Source of the DNA: JAXMBX01 sp046349635
Lineage (GTDB): Bacteria; Planctomycetota; Planctomycetia; Planctomycetales; Planctomycetaceae
Direction: 5' to 3'
Assembly (NCBI GenBank): GCA_046349635.1
Contig: JAXMBX010000041.1
Coordinates: 1 to 46,422, forward strand
DNA length: 46,422 bases
Shown one piece after another: positions 27,746 through 36,750 of the stretch. Under the pieces are notes generated by a model. That model was not told the DNA's origin. It made no database searches and saw only the letters and a list, made by a program, of their open reading frames with translations. Made by a program: the position numbers and the translations under genes. The stretch's first letter is position 1. Every line of letters begins with the position of its first letter.

Positions 27746-27798
27746 CAAAGCGCAACGCGCTCTAGCCCGATGTGCCGGCGCCGGGTTCCTGCATTTTA

Positions 27799-27822
27799 CC
27801 CTCTCCCCCCCGAGGGAGAGGG
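27799..27822. repeat. REP-like G/C hairpin
   Basis: CCCTCTCCC (27799-27807) and GGGAGAGGG (27814-27822) form a perfect 9-bp stem with a 6-base loop, followed by CAGGGTGAGG. This arrangement is a common intergenic repeat type in many bacterial genomes. It lies between the convergent alpha-2-macroglobulin and YfhO-like genes and lacks a T tract. Confidence 0.65.
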
Positions 27823-27911
27823 CAGGGTGAGGCGGCGGCACAAAGGTCTCTGACCTTCGTACTTCCGTTCTGCTCGACTCTCACGCCCGCACGGCCTGTG
27901 TCGCCGAGGCA

Positions 27912-29969
27912 CTACGTCTTCAACGGATGCCAGAACCGGACGTGCCCCACCGCGGCGAGAAACAGAACCGTCACCACGCTCAGAATCCCTCCCCACAGGA
28001 TCGACGCGGGACGATAGCTCCACGTCACGGTGTGTTTCCCGGCCGGAACTTCGACGCCCCGATACATCTTCTCGACGGTGATCGCCGGAGCGGACTGGCC
28101 ATCAACAGTGACCGTCCAGCCCGGATAGTTCAGATCCGCCAGAATCAAGGTTTGTCTACCACTGGTGGACACTTCGCTGCTGATTTCATTCGCGTGGTAT
28201 TTCACGACACGGGCGGAATCCCCCGGCTTGGGCTGAGCCAGTGACACCCGGCTCCGCCCTCCCAGAAACTGGTACAGATACAGCGGTTCCTGCCGTCCCC
28301 ACGCGCGGTTCAGGAAGGGATCCAGCCCCGACCAGACCGGCTTGAACGAGTCCGCAGGCCAGCCACATTGTTCCAGAGGCTTGTGAGCGAGGATGTGCGT
28401 GACCGCCGCCCGCCGCAGCCAGTCCAGTTGTTCCGGCGTCGGCTTCTCCTCATACGGCAAAGGGCGGGGCATCATCGTCTCGGGCGCATAATACTCCGCC
28501 GGGCCGATGCCGAGATATTCAGGAGTCGAGGCCACCCCCAGCAGCGTCGGGAGATTCGCCCCCCGCGAAAACAGGCGGACAGGCTCCGGCGACGCGAGCA
28601 GAATCTCCCGGACCGGACTTTTGGGAATGAACTCCAGAATTGGCTGAGGAACGAACGTCGCATAACCCGTCACCCGGCTGACCGTCCACAAATCGAGCGT
28701 CGTCAACGCGAGGACCAGAACAGCGACCAGCCACGCGGTATCACGGCGACACATTTTCAGAAAGCGGTCAAACGCGGTCCCCGCAATCACCGCGACCGCA
28801 AAGGTCGTGATGATTCCAAACCGTCCCGGCCCCTTAAAGAAGTTGAACCCCGGCAGATATTTCGTCACCACCACCAGCCAGCCCGGGGTATAGATCAGGG
28901 CGAGCAACCCCAACACGAACCACAACCTCAACAGCGGATCGCGAAACACCTTCCCCGAGAGAAGCATCCCCAATAGCAGCAGCACGGGGATCAGTCCGAA
29001 GTAAAGGTGCGCTTCCACCTTGTTGGTGGAAGCCGACGGAGGCAACCCGGCGTTAAGGAGATTATCCAGATCGGGACGGGCATAGTCCCACGGCATTACC
29101 AGCTGCCGCCAGTACCAGAACGGAAGATTCCCGTACCGTGGATCATGTTCCTCACTCACCCCCGCCCGCTGGCTCACGCGCTTCAATTCCCACGTCGGGA
29201 GCAACTGCACCGCCGAAAGCGTGAACGCACAGACAAGCGACGCGATGATCAATCCCGCCGCGCGTGTACGTTGCCGCGAAGAGAAATGAACGGCTGCGGC
29301 CGGAGACCACAACCGAACGGGAATGTAGACCACCAACGTCAAGAGCGTGAGAAACGCCAGGTTGAAGTGCCCGGGAAGCATCTGGCAGGCCAGGGCGACG
29401 CTAAGCAAAATCAGATATCGCCAGTAGCGTGTGCGAAAAAATTCCTCGACGCACCACAGCGCACACGGCAGCCACGCCCCCCCGATGATCGCCCATTCCA
29501 GACACAGCCGCGCGGGAAACCAGCCGTAGACATACACCAGCCCCACCAGAATCGCCCCGATGGACGAAAGCTTGATGCTCCGGGCATACAGCCAGGTGAA
29601 CACAAACGCCAGGACGTAATGCAGCAGTTGGACGAAGTTGTAAGCGGAGTTGACGTCCAGCAGGGCATACGCGAGATGAAACGGATAGAACACCCCCGTC
29701 TGGCTCTCAGCCACGAGCGGATAGCCATGCCCGATCAGTGAATTCCAGAAGGGAAACTCTCCCGCCCGCAGCCGATCCACGAAGAACTTCTTCTGCGGAA
29801 AGAAATACGTATAGAGATCCCCACCAATCAGCCCCGCCCCTTCCCACATCGGACTCCAGAACAGAATCGTCAACCCCAGCGCCAGCAATGGCACCCACAC
29901 CACCGCCAGGGGAAACTTCCCGGCGGCACGCTGAGTTTGGGGGGGTGAAACGGGTGCGGGCACAATCAC
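27912..29969 (-). CDS. YfhO-like multi-pass membrane protein
   Basis: A protein of about 685 residues with 10 or more hydrophobic segments. The first loop after helix 1 contains GGDLYTYFFPQKKFFVDRLR and AGEFPFWNSLIGHGYPLVAE, the conserved acidic N-terminal loop of YfhO/GT-C-type glycosyltransferase-like proteins. The C-terminal 150 residues are a soluble beta-rich domain (LILADLNYPGWTVTVDGQ, GVEVPAGKHTVTWSYRP), typical of YfhO, with a last helix at the end. YfhO is implicated in glycosylating cell-wall polymers in Gram-positives; its planctomycete role is unknown. The start is GTG, at 29969 or at 29963, where GGAG lies five bases upstream. It is the second gene of a minus-strand pair with the DUF2079 gene, 23 bp away. 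Confidence 0.85.
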   Translation of the reverse strand: MIVPAPVSPPQTQRAAGKFPLAVVWVPLLALGLTILFWSPMWEGAGLIGGDLYTYFFPQKKFFVDRLRAGEFPFWNSLIGHGYPLVAESQTGVFYPFHLAYALLDVNSAYNFVQLLHYVLAFVFTWLYARSIKLSSIGAILVGLVYVYGWFPARLCLEWAIIGGAWLPCALWCVEEFFRTRYWRYLILLSVALACQMLPGHFNLAFLTLLTLVVYIPVRLWSPAAAVHFSSRQRTRAAGLIIASLVCAFTLSAVQLLPTWELKRVSQRAGVSEEHDPRYGNLPFWYWRQLVMPWDYARPDLDNLLNAGLPPSASTNKVEAHLYFGLIPVLLLLGMLLSGKVFRDPLLRLWFVLGLLALIYTPGWLVVVTKYLPGFNFFKGPGRFGIITTFAVAVIAGTAFDRFLKMCRRDTAWLVAVLVLALTTLDLWTVSRVTGYATFVPQPILEFIPKSPVREILLASPEPVRLFSRGANLPTLLGVASTPEYLGIGPAEYYAPETMMPRPLPYEEKPTPEQLDWLRRAAVTHILAHKPLEQCGWPADSFKPVWSGLDPFLNRAWGRQEPLYLYQFLGGRSRVSLAQPKPGDSARVVKYHANEISSEVSTSGRQTLILADLNYPGWTVTVDGQSAPAITVEKMYRGVEVPAGKHTVTWSYRPASILWGGILSVVTVLFLAAVGHVRFWHPLKT

Positions 29970-29992
29970 TCCGATGAAAGGACAACAGACGA

Positions 29993-32137
29993 TCAGCCGG
30001 ATTTACGGCGTTTCAACACAATGAAGTATCCCTCGGTCTCATCCGGGAGCAGTTCCCACCGTTCCGCATGCGGCAAGAGATCCTTGAGGTCTTCAATCGA
30101 CTGCACGTCTCGATCTGCGATCTGGCTGTACGGACCGTGACGGTCGATCACGAGATAATCCGTGTCGTCCGGCGGATTGGGGCGATATCCACTGAAATCA
30201 TACGACCGCAGATAATGCGTGAACCGCGGATGCACGAAATCCGTCGATGCCACCCGGCTCTCCTTGGGAATCTTCGCCAGAACTTTCCCAAACATTTCCG
30301 CACGCTTGCCGGGAACGTATTTCAGTTGCCAATACGCCTGCGCTCCGGAGTCCCAGAACGGAATACCCGTCGGACCAATGCTCAGAAACAACCCCGTCAC
30401 AAACGCACAACCCAGTCCAAACATCCCTCCCCAACGCTGCGAGAGATTCGCCGCGTCAGAACTTTTCCAGCGTTTCATCTCAGCGGGAAGCGATCCCAGT
30501 CCCGCAGCCGCAGCCCAATACAGCAATGCGACCAGCGGCGCATGAAAGTGATGCTGCGGATTAGCCGCGAGCTGATTCAATGCGAGCGCCCCGAACAGCG
30601 GCAATGCAACCAGCAGCCGCCCTGGAGAAAGCAACGGCAGGAAACCGAGCGGCAGTAACAAGCTCAGAGCATAGATGATCTTTTCCGGAGCGAACAGTTC
30701 CGAGAACAACAGCGCCGGATTGAACAGGACATTCCAGATGATCTCCGGCGGGGTCTTGCCGAACTTGCTGAAATAACCCGCGAAGTGCACCGTCTGCCCA
30801 CGCCGGAACCAGGGAATCAACGCATTCACCGCGATCGCGAAATACAGCACCCCGAAGATCACCAGGTCGATTCCCAGATTCCGCCAATGCCGATTGCGCA
30901 GAGCATCGATCGGCTTCTGCCAGTTCATTGTCTCGAACTGCCGCTCGATTAACGCATGCTTCCGATGCTGCCAGAAAATCCAGATTCCCAACGGCACCAC
31001 GACCAGCGCATAGTCTTCCTTGACGGTCATCACCAGCAGCATCAGCGGCAGGAACCGTCCCATGTTCCGTTCTTCCAGAGCATCCAGGGCAAACAACAAC
31101 AGCGGAATGCCGAACGCCTCGGGCCGGAACGTCTTGAAGTCGATCGCGATATCGAGCCGCTGCAGAGGAAAGTAGAACAGATAGCTGATCGCCAGACAGA
31201 CCGCTGCCTGGGTCGGAACCTGGTGCCGAACCGCAATGCGATACACCGCGACCGCACCGAGCGCCAGGAACAACGACTCGCACAGTTCCAGCAGCATGTG
31301 CGAAGGCCACAGAATGTAGATCGGAATCAGAAACAGGTGAATGAACTGGATATGTTCCCCCAGAAACAGCCGCCCGTCATCGAGATAACTTCGGAACCCT
31401 TTCCCGTGCAGAAAATTCCAGATGTGTTCCTCGTACATCGAGGAATCACCGTGCGGAATCAGCAGCCCCCGATATAGTTGGACATTCATCGTCCCCCAAA
31501 TGACGAAATACAGCCCCACTGCGATCCACAGAATGCGCGGAATTTTTGGTGAGGAGGGGAGCGATCCCTCCTGATTCGCCAGCGGCAGGACAACCCCCGA
31601 AGCAATCAGCCCCGCCAGGCAGAATGACTGCCAGAATTCTGGAGTCGCCAGAACAAGTGTCAGCCCCCAGGTCCAGCCAATCTCCGCACAGAAGAGCCGC
31701 GCCAACTCCCACGAGCCCGCGAGCATCCCCCACGCACCGGCATAAAAACCCCACGTCACCGCGGCCGTGGTCCAGGAAACTCGCAGAGTCCGCGCACGAT
31801 ACACCCCCCCCAGCACCCAGTAAGCCAGCGTGATCGCCAATTCACCCAGAAAAATCGTGCCGTAGGGCAGATCCGCCCGCGGACCGGTGGGAGAATTCGG
31901 GATCAGTTTGCCACCCAGCAGGGAAACCGTTTTTTCCCACGTCCCCATGCTGATGAAATGCCCGCTCAGTCCGGCCTCCTGCCCGATGGTCTGCAACGTG
32001 AGGGCCTTCAGCGCAATCCCCATCAGCAGGATCAGCACGGCCAGCAGCAGCGACGCGGCGGAAGACGAAGTTGGGCGGGATGTCGGCATGGGACCGCGCG
32101 CGGATCTCAGAAAAAGCAGAAGGGACGGTTTCGACAT
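29993..32137 (-). CDS. DUF2079 integral membrane protein
   Basis: A protein of 714 residues with about 13 hydrophobic segments. The DUF2079 signature region is clear: HGDSSMYEEHIWNFLHGKGF, then LGEHIQFIHLFLIPIYILW, DIAIDFKTFRPEAFGIPLLL and MTVKEDYALVVVPLGIW. Acidic residues in these loops (DSSMYEEH, KEDYAL) match the conserved positions of the family, considered distantly related to GT-C glycosyltransferases. A 200-residue N-terminal extension with five helices precedes the DUF2079 core, longer than typical. The protein ends with a soluble tail of about 110 residues (DTDYLVIDRHGPYSQIADRD). The ATG at 32137 is used; MPTSRP at 32089 is an alternative. It is paired with the YfhO-like gene 23 bp downstream, suggesting a joint role in polyprenyl-linked glycan transfer (inference). 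Confidence 0.83.
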   Translation of the reverse strand: MSKPSLLLFLRSARGPMPTSRPTSSSAASLLLAVLILLMGIALKALTLQTIGQEAGLSGHFISMGTWEKTVSLLGGKLIPNSPTGPRADLPYGTIFLGELAITLAYWVLGGVYRARTLRVSWTTAAVTWGFYAGAWGMLAGSWELARLFCAEIGWTWGLTLVLATPEFWQSFCLAGLIASGVVLPLANQEGSLPSSPKIPRILWIAVGLYFVIWGTMNVQLYRGLLIPHGDSSMYEEHIWNFLHGKGFRSYLDDGRLFLGEHIQFIHLFLIPIYILWPSHMLLELCESLFLALGAVAVYRIAVRHQVPTQAAVCLAISYLFYFPLQRLDIAIDFKTFRPEAFGIPLLLFALDALEERNMGRFLPLMLLVMTVKEDYALVVVPLGIWIFWQHRKHALIERQFETMNWQKPIDALRNRHWRNLGIDLVIFGVLYFAIAVNALIPWFRRGQTVHFAGYFSKFGKTPPEIIWNVLFNPALLFSELFAPEKIIYALSLLLPLGFLPLLSPGRLLVALPLFGALALNQLAANPQHHFHAPLVALLYWAAAAGLGSLPAEMKRWKSSDAANLSQRWGGMFGLGCAFVTGLFLSIGPTGIPFWDSGAQAYWQLKYVPGKRAEMFGKVLAKIPKESRVASTDFVHPRFTHYLRSYDFSGYRPNPPDDTDYLVIDRHGPYSQIADRDVQSIEDLKDLLPHAERWELLPDETEGYFIVLKRRKSG

Positions 32138-32202
32138 TGGAAGCCGGATGTATAATCATCGCTTTCCGTATAACGGCTTGCAACCCTCGTCTGGAAGTCA
32201 GG

Positions 32203-32865
32203 ATGCTCTCCATGTCGCCGAAGGATTCCTCATCCACAACAACCGTTTACTGTGCCGGTCCCCTCTTTAACGCCTCCGAACGGGTCGAAATGACCGCGCT
32301 GGCGGATACGCTCCAGCAGTCAGGCTTCGGCGTCTATCTCCCGCATCGGGATGGCATGGAATTCCGCCTGGTCCGCCAGGAGCTCATTCAACGGGGCTTC
32401 GCGCCGGACGTCGCGGGACATTTCCTCCATGCCGCCATCTTCGCCCTCGATATCTACCAACTCGTCGCCGAATGCGACTGCGTCGTCTGGAATCTGAATG
32501 GCCGCGTCCCCGATGAAGGGGCCGTCTCCGAAGCCGCCATCGCCTGGACCCTCGGCAAACCGATCGTCGCCTACAAGGAAGACGTCCGCAGCCTGATCAC
32601 CGGGCGCGACAACCCCTTGCTCGTCGGCCTGGTGGAATTCGAGACCATCTCCGAAATCGCCCGCGTCCCGCAACGCCTCCTGGAACTGTTGCAGCAGTCG
32701 GATTACATGCCCCCGGAAATTGAGTCTCTCCCGCAGGCGATCCAAAAAGCGGTCGGGCAGGGGAGTCTCCTCTGGACCGCCATGCAGGAGCAATCCGCCG
32801 TGGGGGATAACTCCGTCCTCGCGGACGTCGTGACCGACCTGTTTGCCCCGCGTCCCGTCGGATAA
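32203..32865 (+). CDS. Nucleoside 2-deoxyribosyltransferase-family protein
   Basis: A protein of about 220 residues. The N terminus has the family motif VYCAGPLFNASERVEM, and the middle has DIYQLVAECDCVVWNLNGRV followed by PDEGAVSEAAIAWTLGKPIV. The DEG...E pattern is the active-site block in which Glu forms the ribosyl intermediate. Such enzymes exchange bases on 2-deoxynucleosides or hydrolyse 2-deoxynucleotides. The protein is longer than the classic enzyme by about 60 C-terminal residues, predicted helical. Two starts are possible: ATG 32203 (GGAAG upstream) and ATG 32212 (AGGA upstream), giving nearly the same product. An HD-domain phosphohydrolase follows 35 bp later, suggesting a shared role in nucleotide pools. 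Cytosolic. Confidence 0.84.
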   Translation: MLSMSPKDSSSTTTVYCAGPLFNASERVEMTALADTLQQSGFGVYLPHRDGMEFRLVRQELIQRGFAPDVAGHFLHAAIFALDIYQLVAECDCVVWNLNGRVPDEGAVSEAAIAWTLGKPIVAYKEDVRSLITGRDNPLLVGLVEFETISEIARVPQRLLELLQQSDYMPPEIESLPQAIQKAVGQGSLLWTAMQEQSAVGDNSVLADVVTDLFAPRPVG

Positions 32866-32900
32866 TCCCCGTCACAGATTCGTAAGAAAAAGCTCCCCCC

Positions 32901-34241
32901 ATGCGTGCCTCACTCCTGAAGATCCCCGAATTGATGGACCTGGAGGCGGGGCAGGGCTTGGTGCGCATCCCGGAAGAGCAGAACGTCCCCTTCACCCCCC
33001 GCGTCCGCGCGCTCGTCGACACCAGCGACTTCCGGCGACTGGCGCACATCACTCAACTGGGGCTGGTGTCACAGGTTTACCCCGGTGCCCGCCACTCCCG
33101 CTTCGAACATGCCCTCGGCGTGTATCACAATGCCCTCCGTTACCTGTGGCAGTTGGCGCAAGACCCCCGCTTCAGCGACGTCGTCGACAGCCACACCGCG
33201 GAAGTTTTGATCGTCTCCGCCCTCTTGCACGACCTGGGACATTGGCCCTTCTGCCATCCGATCGAGGATCTCGGACTCCCCTCGCTGATCCTGCACGAGG
33301 ACTTCGCCGCGGAACATCTCGCCCCCGGATCGGAGATTGCGCAGGTGTTGGAAGCGGAATGGTCGATTCAACCGGCAGAAGTCCTGGACGTCTTGGTCCC
33401 GAAGACCGACTCCCCCCGCTTGCGCCTGCTCCGCTCCATCCTCTCCGGGCCGATCGATATCGACAAACTCGACTACCTCGAACGGGACAGCCTGCACGCG
33501 GGCGTCCCCTACGGTCGGAATTTCGACAAGAACCGGCTTATCCAGTCTCTCTTACTGAATGGCGCCGGCGACGGCCTGGCCCTCAGCTCCAAAGGCCGGA
33601 CCGCCGCGGAACTGATGGTCTTCGCCCGCTACGTGATGTTCAGTGAAGTCTATTGGCACCATGCGGTTCGGTCTGCCACCTGCATGTTCGCCCGGGGCTT
33701 TTTCGAACTCCACCAACGCCTCGACCTGAAGACTCTGTTTCTGCTGGCTGAGCCGGAAATGATCCGCGTGTTGGGTGACGAAGCGCGGGGAACTTTAGCG
33801 GAGGGAATGTTCGCAGGGATTTTTGGCTTGAAGCGGCAGATTCACAAGCGGATCGCCGAATATAGCCACTATCAGGATGCAGAGACCCATTCTCTGCTGG
33901 CAGGGCGGCCATTTGGTGTGCTGGTTCGTTGCGCCGAGTTGTTGGCGCAACGCTTCACGGCGGTGCTCGGAGAACCTCTCACGGCCACCGACGTGTTGAT
34001 CGATGCTCCACCTCCTCACCGGGAAGTGGAATTCGATATCCCCATTTACTATCCCAAAGAACGTGTGTACCGCCCTCTCGATGAAGTCTCACCCGTCGTT
34101 GCCGTCCTGGCCCGCGAACAATTTGACGATTACGTCAAAAAAGTGCGCGTGTACGGCCATCCGCGAATCACGCGGAAACTCTCAGAGCTGCCGGACTTCC
34201 GGGAGCATCTGCACGCCGCTGCGCACGACGCCGGCCTCTGA
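32901..34241 (+). CDS. HD-domain (dNTPase/SAMHD1-like) phosphohydrolase
   Basis: A protein of 446 residues. The HD metal site is complete: HSRFEHALGVYH near residue 63 (first His), LLHDLGHWPF near residue 112 (the HD pair) and DIDKLDYLERDSLHAG near residue 190 (final Asp). The order and spacing match the dGTPase/SAMHD1/YwfO family, which hydrolyse dNTPs or related phosphomonoesters. The N terminus (RIPEEQNVPFTPRVRALVDT, DFRRLAHITQLG) is also typical. No signal peptide. It lies 35 bp after the deoxyribosyltransferase on the same strand, so the two may act on the same deoxynucleotide pool; a defence role is speculative. Downstream is a 192-bp gap before the pilus genes. Confidence 0.86.
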   Translation: MRASLLKIPELMDLEAGQGLVRIPEEQNVPFTPRVRALVDTSDFRRLAHITQLGLVSQVYPGARHSRFEHALGVYHNALRYLWQLAQDPRFSDVVDSHTAEVLIVSALLHDLGHWPFCHPIEDLGLPSLILHEDFAAEHLAPGSEIAQVLEAEWSIQPAEVLDVLVPKTDSPRLRLLRSILSGPIDIDKLDYLERDSLHAGVPYGRNFDKNRLIQSLLLNGAGDGLALSSKGRTAAELMVFARYVMFSEVYWHHAVRSATCMFARGFFELHQRLDLKTLFLLAEPEMIRVLGDEARGTLAEGMFAGIFGLKRQIHKRIAEYSHYQDAETHSLLAGRPFGVLVRCAELLAQRFTAVLGEPLTATDVLIDAPPPHREVEFDIPIYYPKERVYRPLDEVSPVVAVLAREQFDDYVKKVRVYGHPRITRKLSELPDFREHLHAAAHDAGL

Positions 34242-34433
34242 GACCACGCACGTCGAGACCCCGCTCTTCCGCTTGCCCTCCTCCCTCACGCGAGGGATTG
34301 AAGAATTCTTCCGTTTCTGCCCGGCGCTGCCCGCTGCACGCCTCGCAGAAACCACCGCAACTCTCCGCTCACCGTCGGATCATCGGGATTCGACATGCTC
34401 CTGTGATTTCCTCCAAGGGTCCACGGTGATTTC

Positions 34434-35036
34434 ATGCCCACATTGACCACAGCCCAGACCGTTCTCATCGTGTGCCTGAGTCTGTTCACGGCGATCGCCG
34501 CCGTGACCGACATCCGGTACCGCAGAATCCCCAATAACCTGACGCTCCCCGTCTTCGGGCTCGGAATTCTGTACCAGATTTGCTTCTTCGGGATCGCTGG
34601 TCTGGGAGACGCCGCTGCCGGCTTCGCCGTCGGATTCGGAACCCTCTTCGTCCTCTGGATCATCGGCGGCGGCGGGGGAGGGGACGTCAAGCTGATGGGC
34701 GCGCTCAGCGTCTGGCTCGGAATGAAACTCACCCTCTACGTCCTCGCCTTCAGCGTCCTGTTCGTCATCCTCGGAACCTTCGCCGTCATGGTCTACAGCG
34801 TCATGACCCGCGGCATGAACAAGACCAAGGAACAGTTTGTCGCCTCTTCCGACTCGAAAAAGAAGCATGCCTCTCGCGATATCAAGGATCGCCGCATCAT
34901 GGCCTTTGCCCTCCCCGTGGCACTCGCCACCTGGATGGTCCTCGCCTGGAAAGTTCCCCAGTGGCCGGTGAAGCCCGGGCTGGAGTCTCAACCGCAGGCA
35001 TCCCCTCAGCAGCCCGCCACCCAGAACAAAGGCTGA
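34434..35036 (+). CDS. cpaA: A24-family prepilin peptidase, CpaA/TadV-like
   Basis: A protein of 200 residues with about six membrane segments. The two catalytic Asp motifs of A24 peptidases are visible: AAVTDIRYRRIPNNLTLP near residue 25 and GGGGGGDVKLMGALSVWLG near residue 84, a Gly-rich variant of GxGD. This enzyme cleaves leader peptides of Flp prepilins and TadE/F pseudopilins at the inner membrane. The C-terminal 60 residues (charged DSKKKHASRDIKDRR, then a helix) extend beyond the minimal TadV. It is first in the Tad pilus cluster and 53 bp before tadE. Its Flp pilin substrate is not encoded in this window. Confidence 0.88.
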   Translation: MPTLTTAQTVLIVCLSLFTAIAAVTDIRYRRIPNNLTLPVFGLGILYQICFFGIAGLGDAAAGFAVGFGTLFVLWIIGGGGGGDVKLMGALSVWLGMKLTLYVLAFSVLFVILGTFAVMVYSVMTRGMNKTKEQFVASSDSKKKHASRDIKDRRIMAFALPVALATWMVLAWKVPQWPVKPGLESQPQASPQQPATQNKG

Positions 35037-35089
35037 GGCGAGTCACGCATAACTTGTTGATCATTTGATCGTTTCGGACTGAACCGACC

Positions 35090-35527
35090 ATGCACACGAC
35101 GCGTCAGACAACCCGACAACAAACGCCACGCGGGAAGAAATCTTCTCTGCGTCGCGGCGGTTATCTGACCATGGAACTGGTCCTCACCCTGCCGATCCTC
35201 GCCATCGTCCTCTTGGCGCTGTTTGAGTTTTCACTGTTGTTTTTCGCGCGTGGTGTGGTCGTGGAATCCTGTCGGGCGGGCGCCCGCCAGGGGACCATGC
35301 CCGGTGCCACCACTCAATCCGTCGAGGCGGAAATCAAGCGCGTCTTGACTCCGTCTCTGATTCCCGGACTGCAAGTGAACTACCTCCCCGGCCAGTATTC
35401 GGGGGATGTGGTGCAGGTGGCCGTTCGGATCCCGATGACCGATGCCTCGCCCGACTTATTGTGGCCCGTGGGCTTCAGCCTCCGGAACCGCGACCTGTTC
35501 GCCGAGGTGAGCATGATCAAGGAATAA
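35090..35527 (+). CDS. tadE: TadE-family pseudopilin
   Basis: A protein of 145 residues. After a basic N terminus of about 23 residues (TRQQTPRGKKSSLRRGG) comes YLTMELVLTLPILAIVLLAL, the hydrophobic prepilin-like segment of TadE proteins, with the conserved Glu. RGVVVESCRAGARQGTMPG follows, matching the TadE helix after the membrane segment. The rest is a small periplasmic domain. TadE-type pseudopilins are processed by TadV and are needed for Tad pilus assembly. The gene lies between cpaA and cpaB on the same strand; the 153-bp gap before cpaB contains a perfect palindrome. Confidence 0.86.
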   Translation: MHTTRQTTRQQTPRGKKSSLRRGGYLTMELVLTLPILAIVLLALFEFSLLFFARGVVVESCRAGARQGTMPGATTQSVEAEIKRVLTPSLIPGLQVNYLPGQYSGDVVQVAVRIPMTDASPDLLWPVGFSLRNRDLFAEVSMIKE

Positions 35528-35594
35528 GACCGCCCCCTTTCCCGATATTAGCGTACCAAATTCCGGCGGAACGGATCTCCGCAGCACTGACAGG

Positions 35595-35608
35595 TTCGAC
35601 CGGTCGAA
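35595..35608. promoter_or_regulatory. Perfect 14-bp palindrome upstream of cpaB
   Basis: TTCGACCGGTCGAA is its own reverse complement. It lies 72 bases before the cpaB GTG, in the longest spacer inside the first half of the pilus cluster. This size and placement suit an operator for a dimeric regulator. No matching site was noticed elsewhere in the window. Confidence 0.35.
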
Positions 35609-35680
35609 ACAGGACTCGACTGGCGTTCCGACGAAGTCATCCTCCCGCGGAGGAATTTCGTCTTTTGTGGAGGCCGACCC

Positions 35681-36712
35681 GTGAAACGATTAACACCCGC
35701 CACTCTCTCAATGATCATGTTTCTGGTCGTGGGGGGCCTCGTGGCCACCTATGTGGTCAAAAACCTGATCGCACACGAAGAAAAAGCCCCGCAGATCGCC
35801 TCCCGCCTGGTCCCCTTGCCCATCGCGGAGATCGCGCCGGGGACCATGATCACCGAGGCCCACCTCGGCGAAGGACGCATCCGCGAATCTCAGCTTGAAC
35901 CCGACATGCTCATCAGCAACCGGGTCATCGTCGGACGCGTCGCCAAGGAGAAGCTCTCCTCCCGCAGCCCGATCAAGGCCGGACAGTTGTATGGACCGGG
36001 TGAAACTCCCCCTCTGAAACTCGAAGACGGCATGCGGGCCATCACCGCCGAAATCACGGGCATGGCAGGCATCGTCGGCGGAAACATCCGCGCCGGGAAC
36101 TATGTCGACGTCCACTTCAGCCCCAGTCAGATTCCCTACGCAACCGATCAGGCCACAAACGGTCTCACCATGACCCTGTTCAAAGGGGTGAAGATCCTCG
36201 CCATCCGCGGTCAGACCCAGACGGCGCAGAATCACACGGTCACCTTTGAGTTGACCCCGACGCAGGCCAATGTTCTCGAACTCTGCAAGCAGAAGGGGAC
36301 GTTGACCCTCGCCTATAACCCGCAAGGGAAGGGGGACGGGGACTTGGCGGTCAAGAATAAGGACCGCGTGATGCTGAACGAAATCCTGGGCATTTCTCCC
36401 CCGAAGGTTGAAGCCCCGGTCCCGCCGTTCACCACTCAGGTGTTCCGTGGCCAGGGACGTCAGCAGAACCAGTTCGCTCCGAACAACAAATTCCTGGACA
36501 CGCAATCGGTCGCTCCAAGCACAGGTGGCGCGAATTCCACCCCGGCGGGAGCCGGAGCTGCGAATCAGTCTCCCCCACAGCCGGGCGCTCCTGTGCAGAA
36601 CCAGACTGTTGCACAACCCCCCGCGACTCCTGGCGTCAGCCAGCAGCCGGTGAGCAATACCCTGCCGGTCGGCGTTCCGGAAATTCCTCACTTCAATGCT
36701 CCGTCGATCTGA
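35681..36712 (+). CDS. cpaB: Flp pilus assembly protein CpaB/RcpC
   Basis: A protein of 343 residues starting at GTG 35681, preceded by GGAGG at good spacing. One N-terminal membrane segment (IMFLVVGGLVATYVVKNLI) is followed by an SAF-like domain (PIAEIAPGTMITEAHLG, GRVAKEKLSSRSPIKAGQL). Next is the RcpC domain with ITGMAGIVGGNIRAGNYVDV and VTFELTPTQANVLELCKQKG. The last 110 residues are low-complexity, rich in Pro, Gln, Asn and Ala, and probably disordered in the periplasm. CpaB normally works with the outer-membrane secretin CpaC/RcpA. The usual next gene encodes that secretin, but here a TadG-like gene follows 38 bp later. Confidence 0.88.
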   Translation: MKRLTPATLSMIMFLVVGGLVATYVVKNLIAHEEKAPQIASRLVPLPIAEIAPGTMITEAHLGEGRIRESQLEPDMLISNRVIVGRVAKEKLSSRSPIKAGQLYGPGETPPLKLEDGMRAITAEITGMAGIVGGNIRAGNYVDVHFSPSQIPYATDQATNGLTMTLFKGVKILAIRGQTQTAQNHTVTFELTPTQANVLELCKQKGTLTLAYNPQGKGDGDLAVKNKDRVMLNEILGISPPKVEAPVPPFTTQVFRGQGRQQNQFAPNNKFLDTQSVAPSTGGANSTPAGAGAANQSPPQPGAPVQNQTVAQPPATPGVSQQPVSNTLPVGVPEIPHFNAPSI

Positions 36713-36750
36713 ACTCATACGGTTCGTAGCTTCGCACCGAAAGGACTGCG

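Noticed and set aside
32203..34241. Calling the deoxyribosyltransferase-HD pair a phage defence island
   Set aside because: No integrase, sensor, toxin or other defence gene nearby; both enzymes have ordinary nucleotide-salvage roles.
34278..34300. CCCTCCTCCCTCACGCGAGGG as a second REP-like hairpin
   Set aside because: The pairing is short and irregular compared with the element at 27799-27822.
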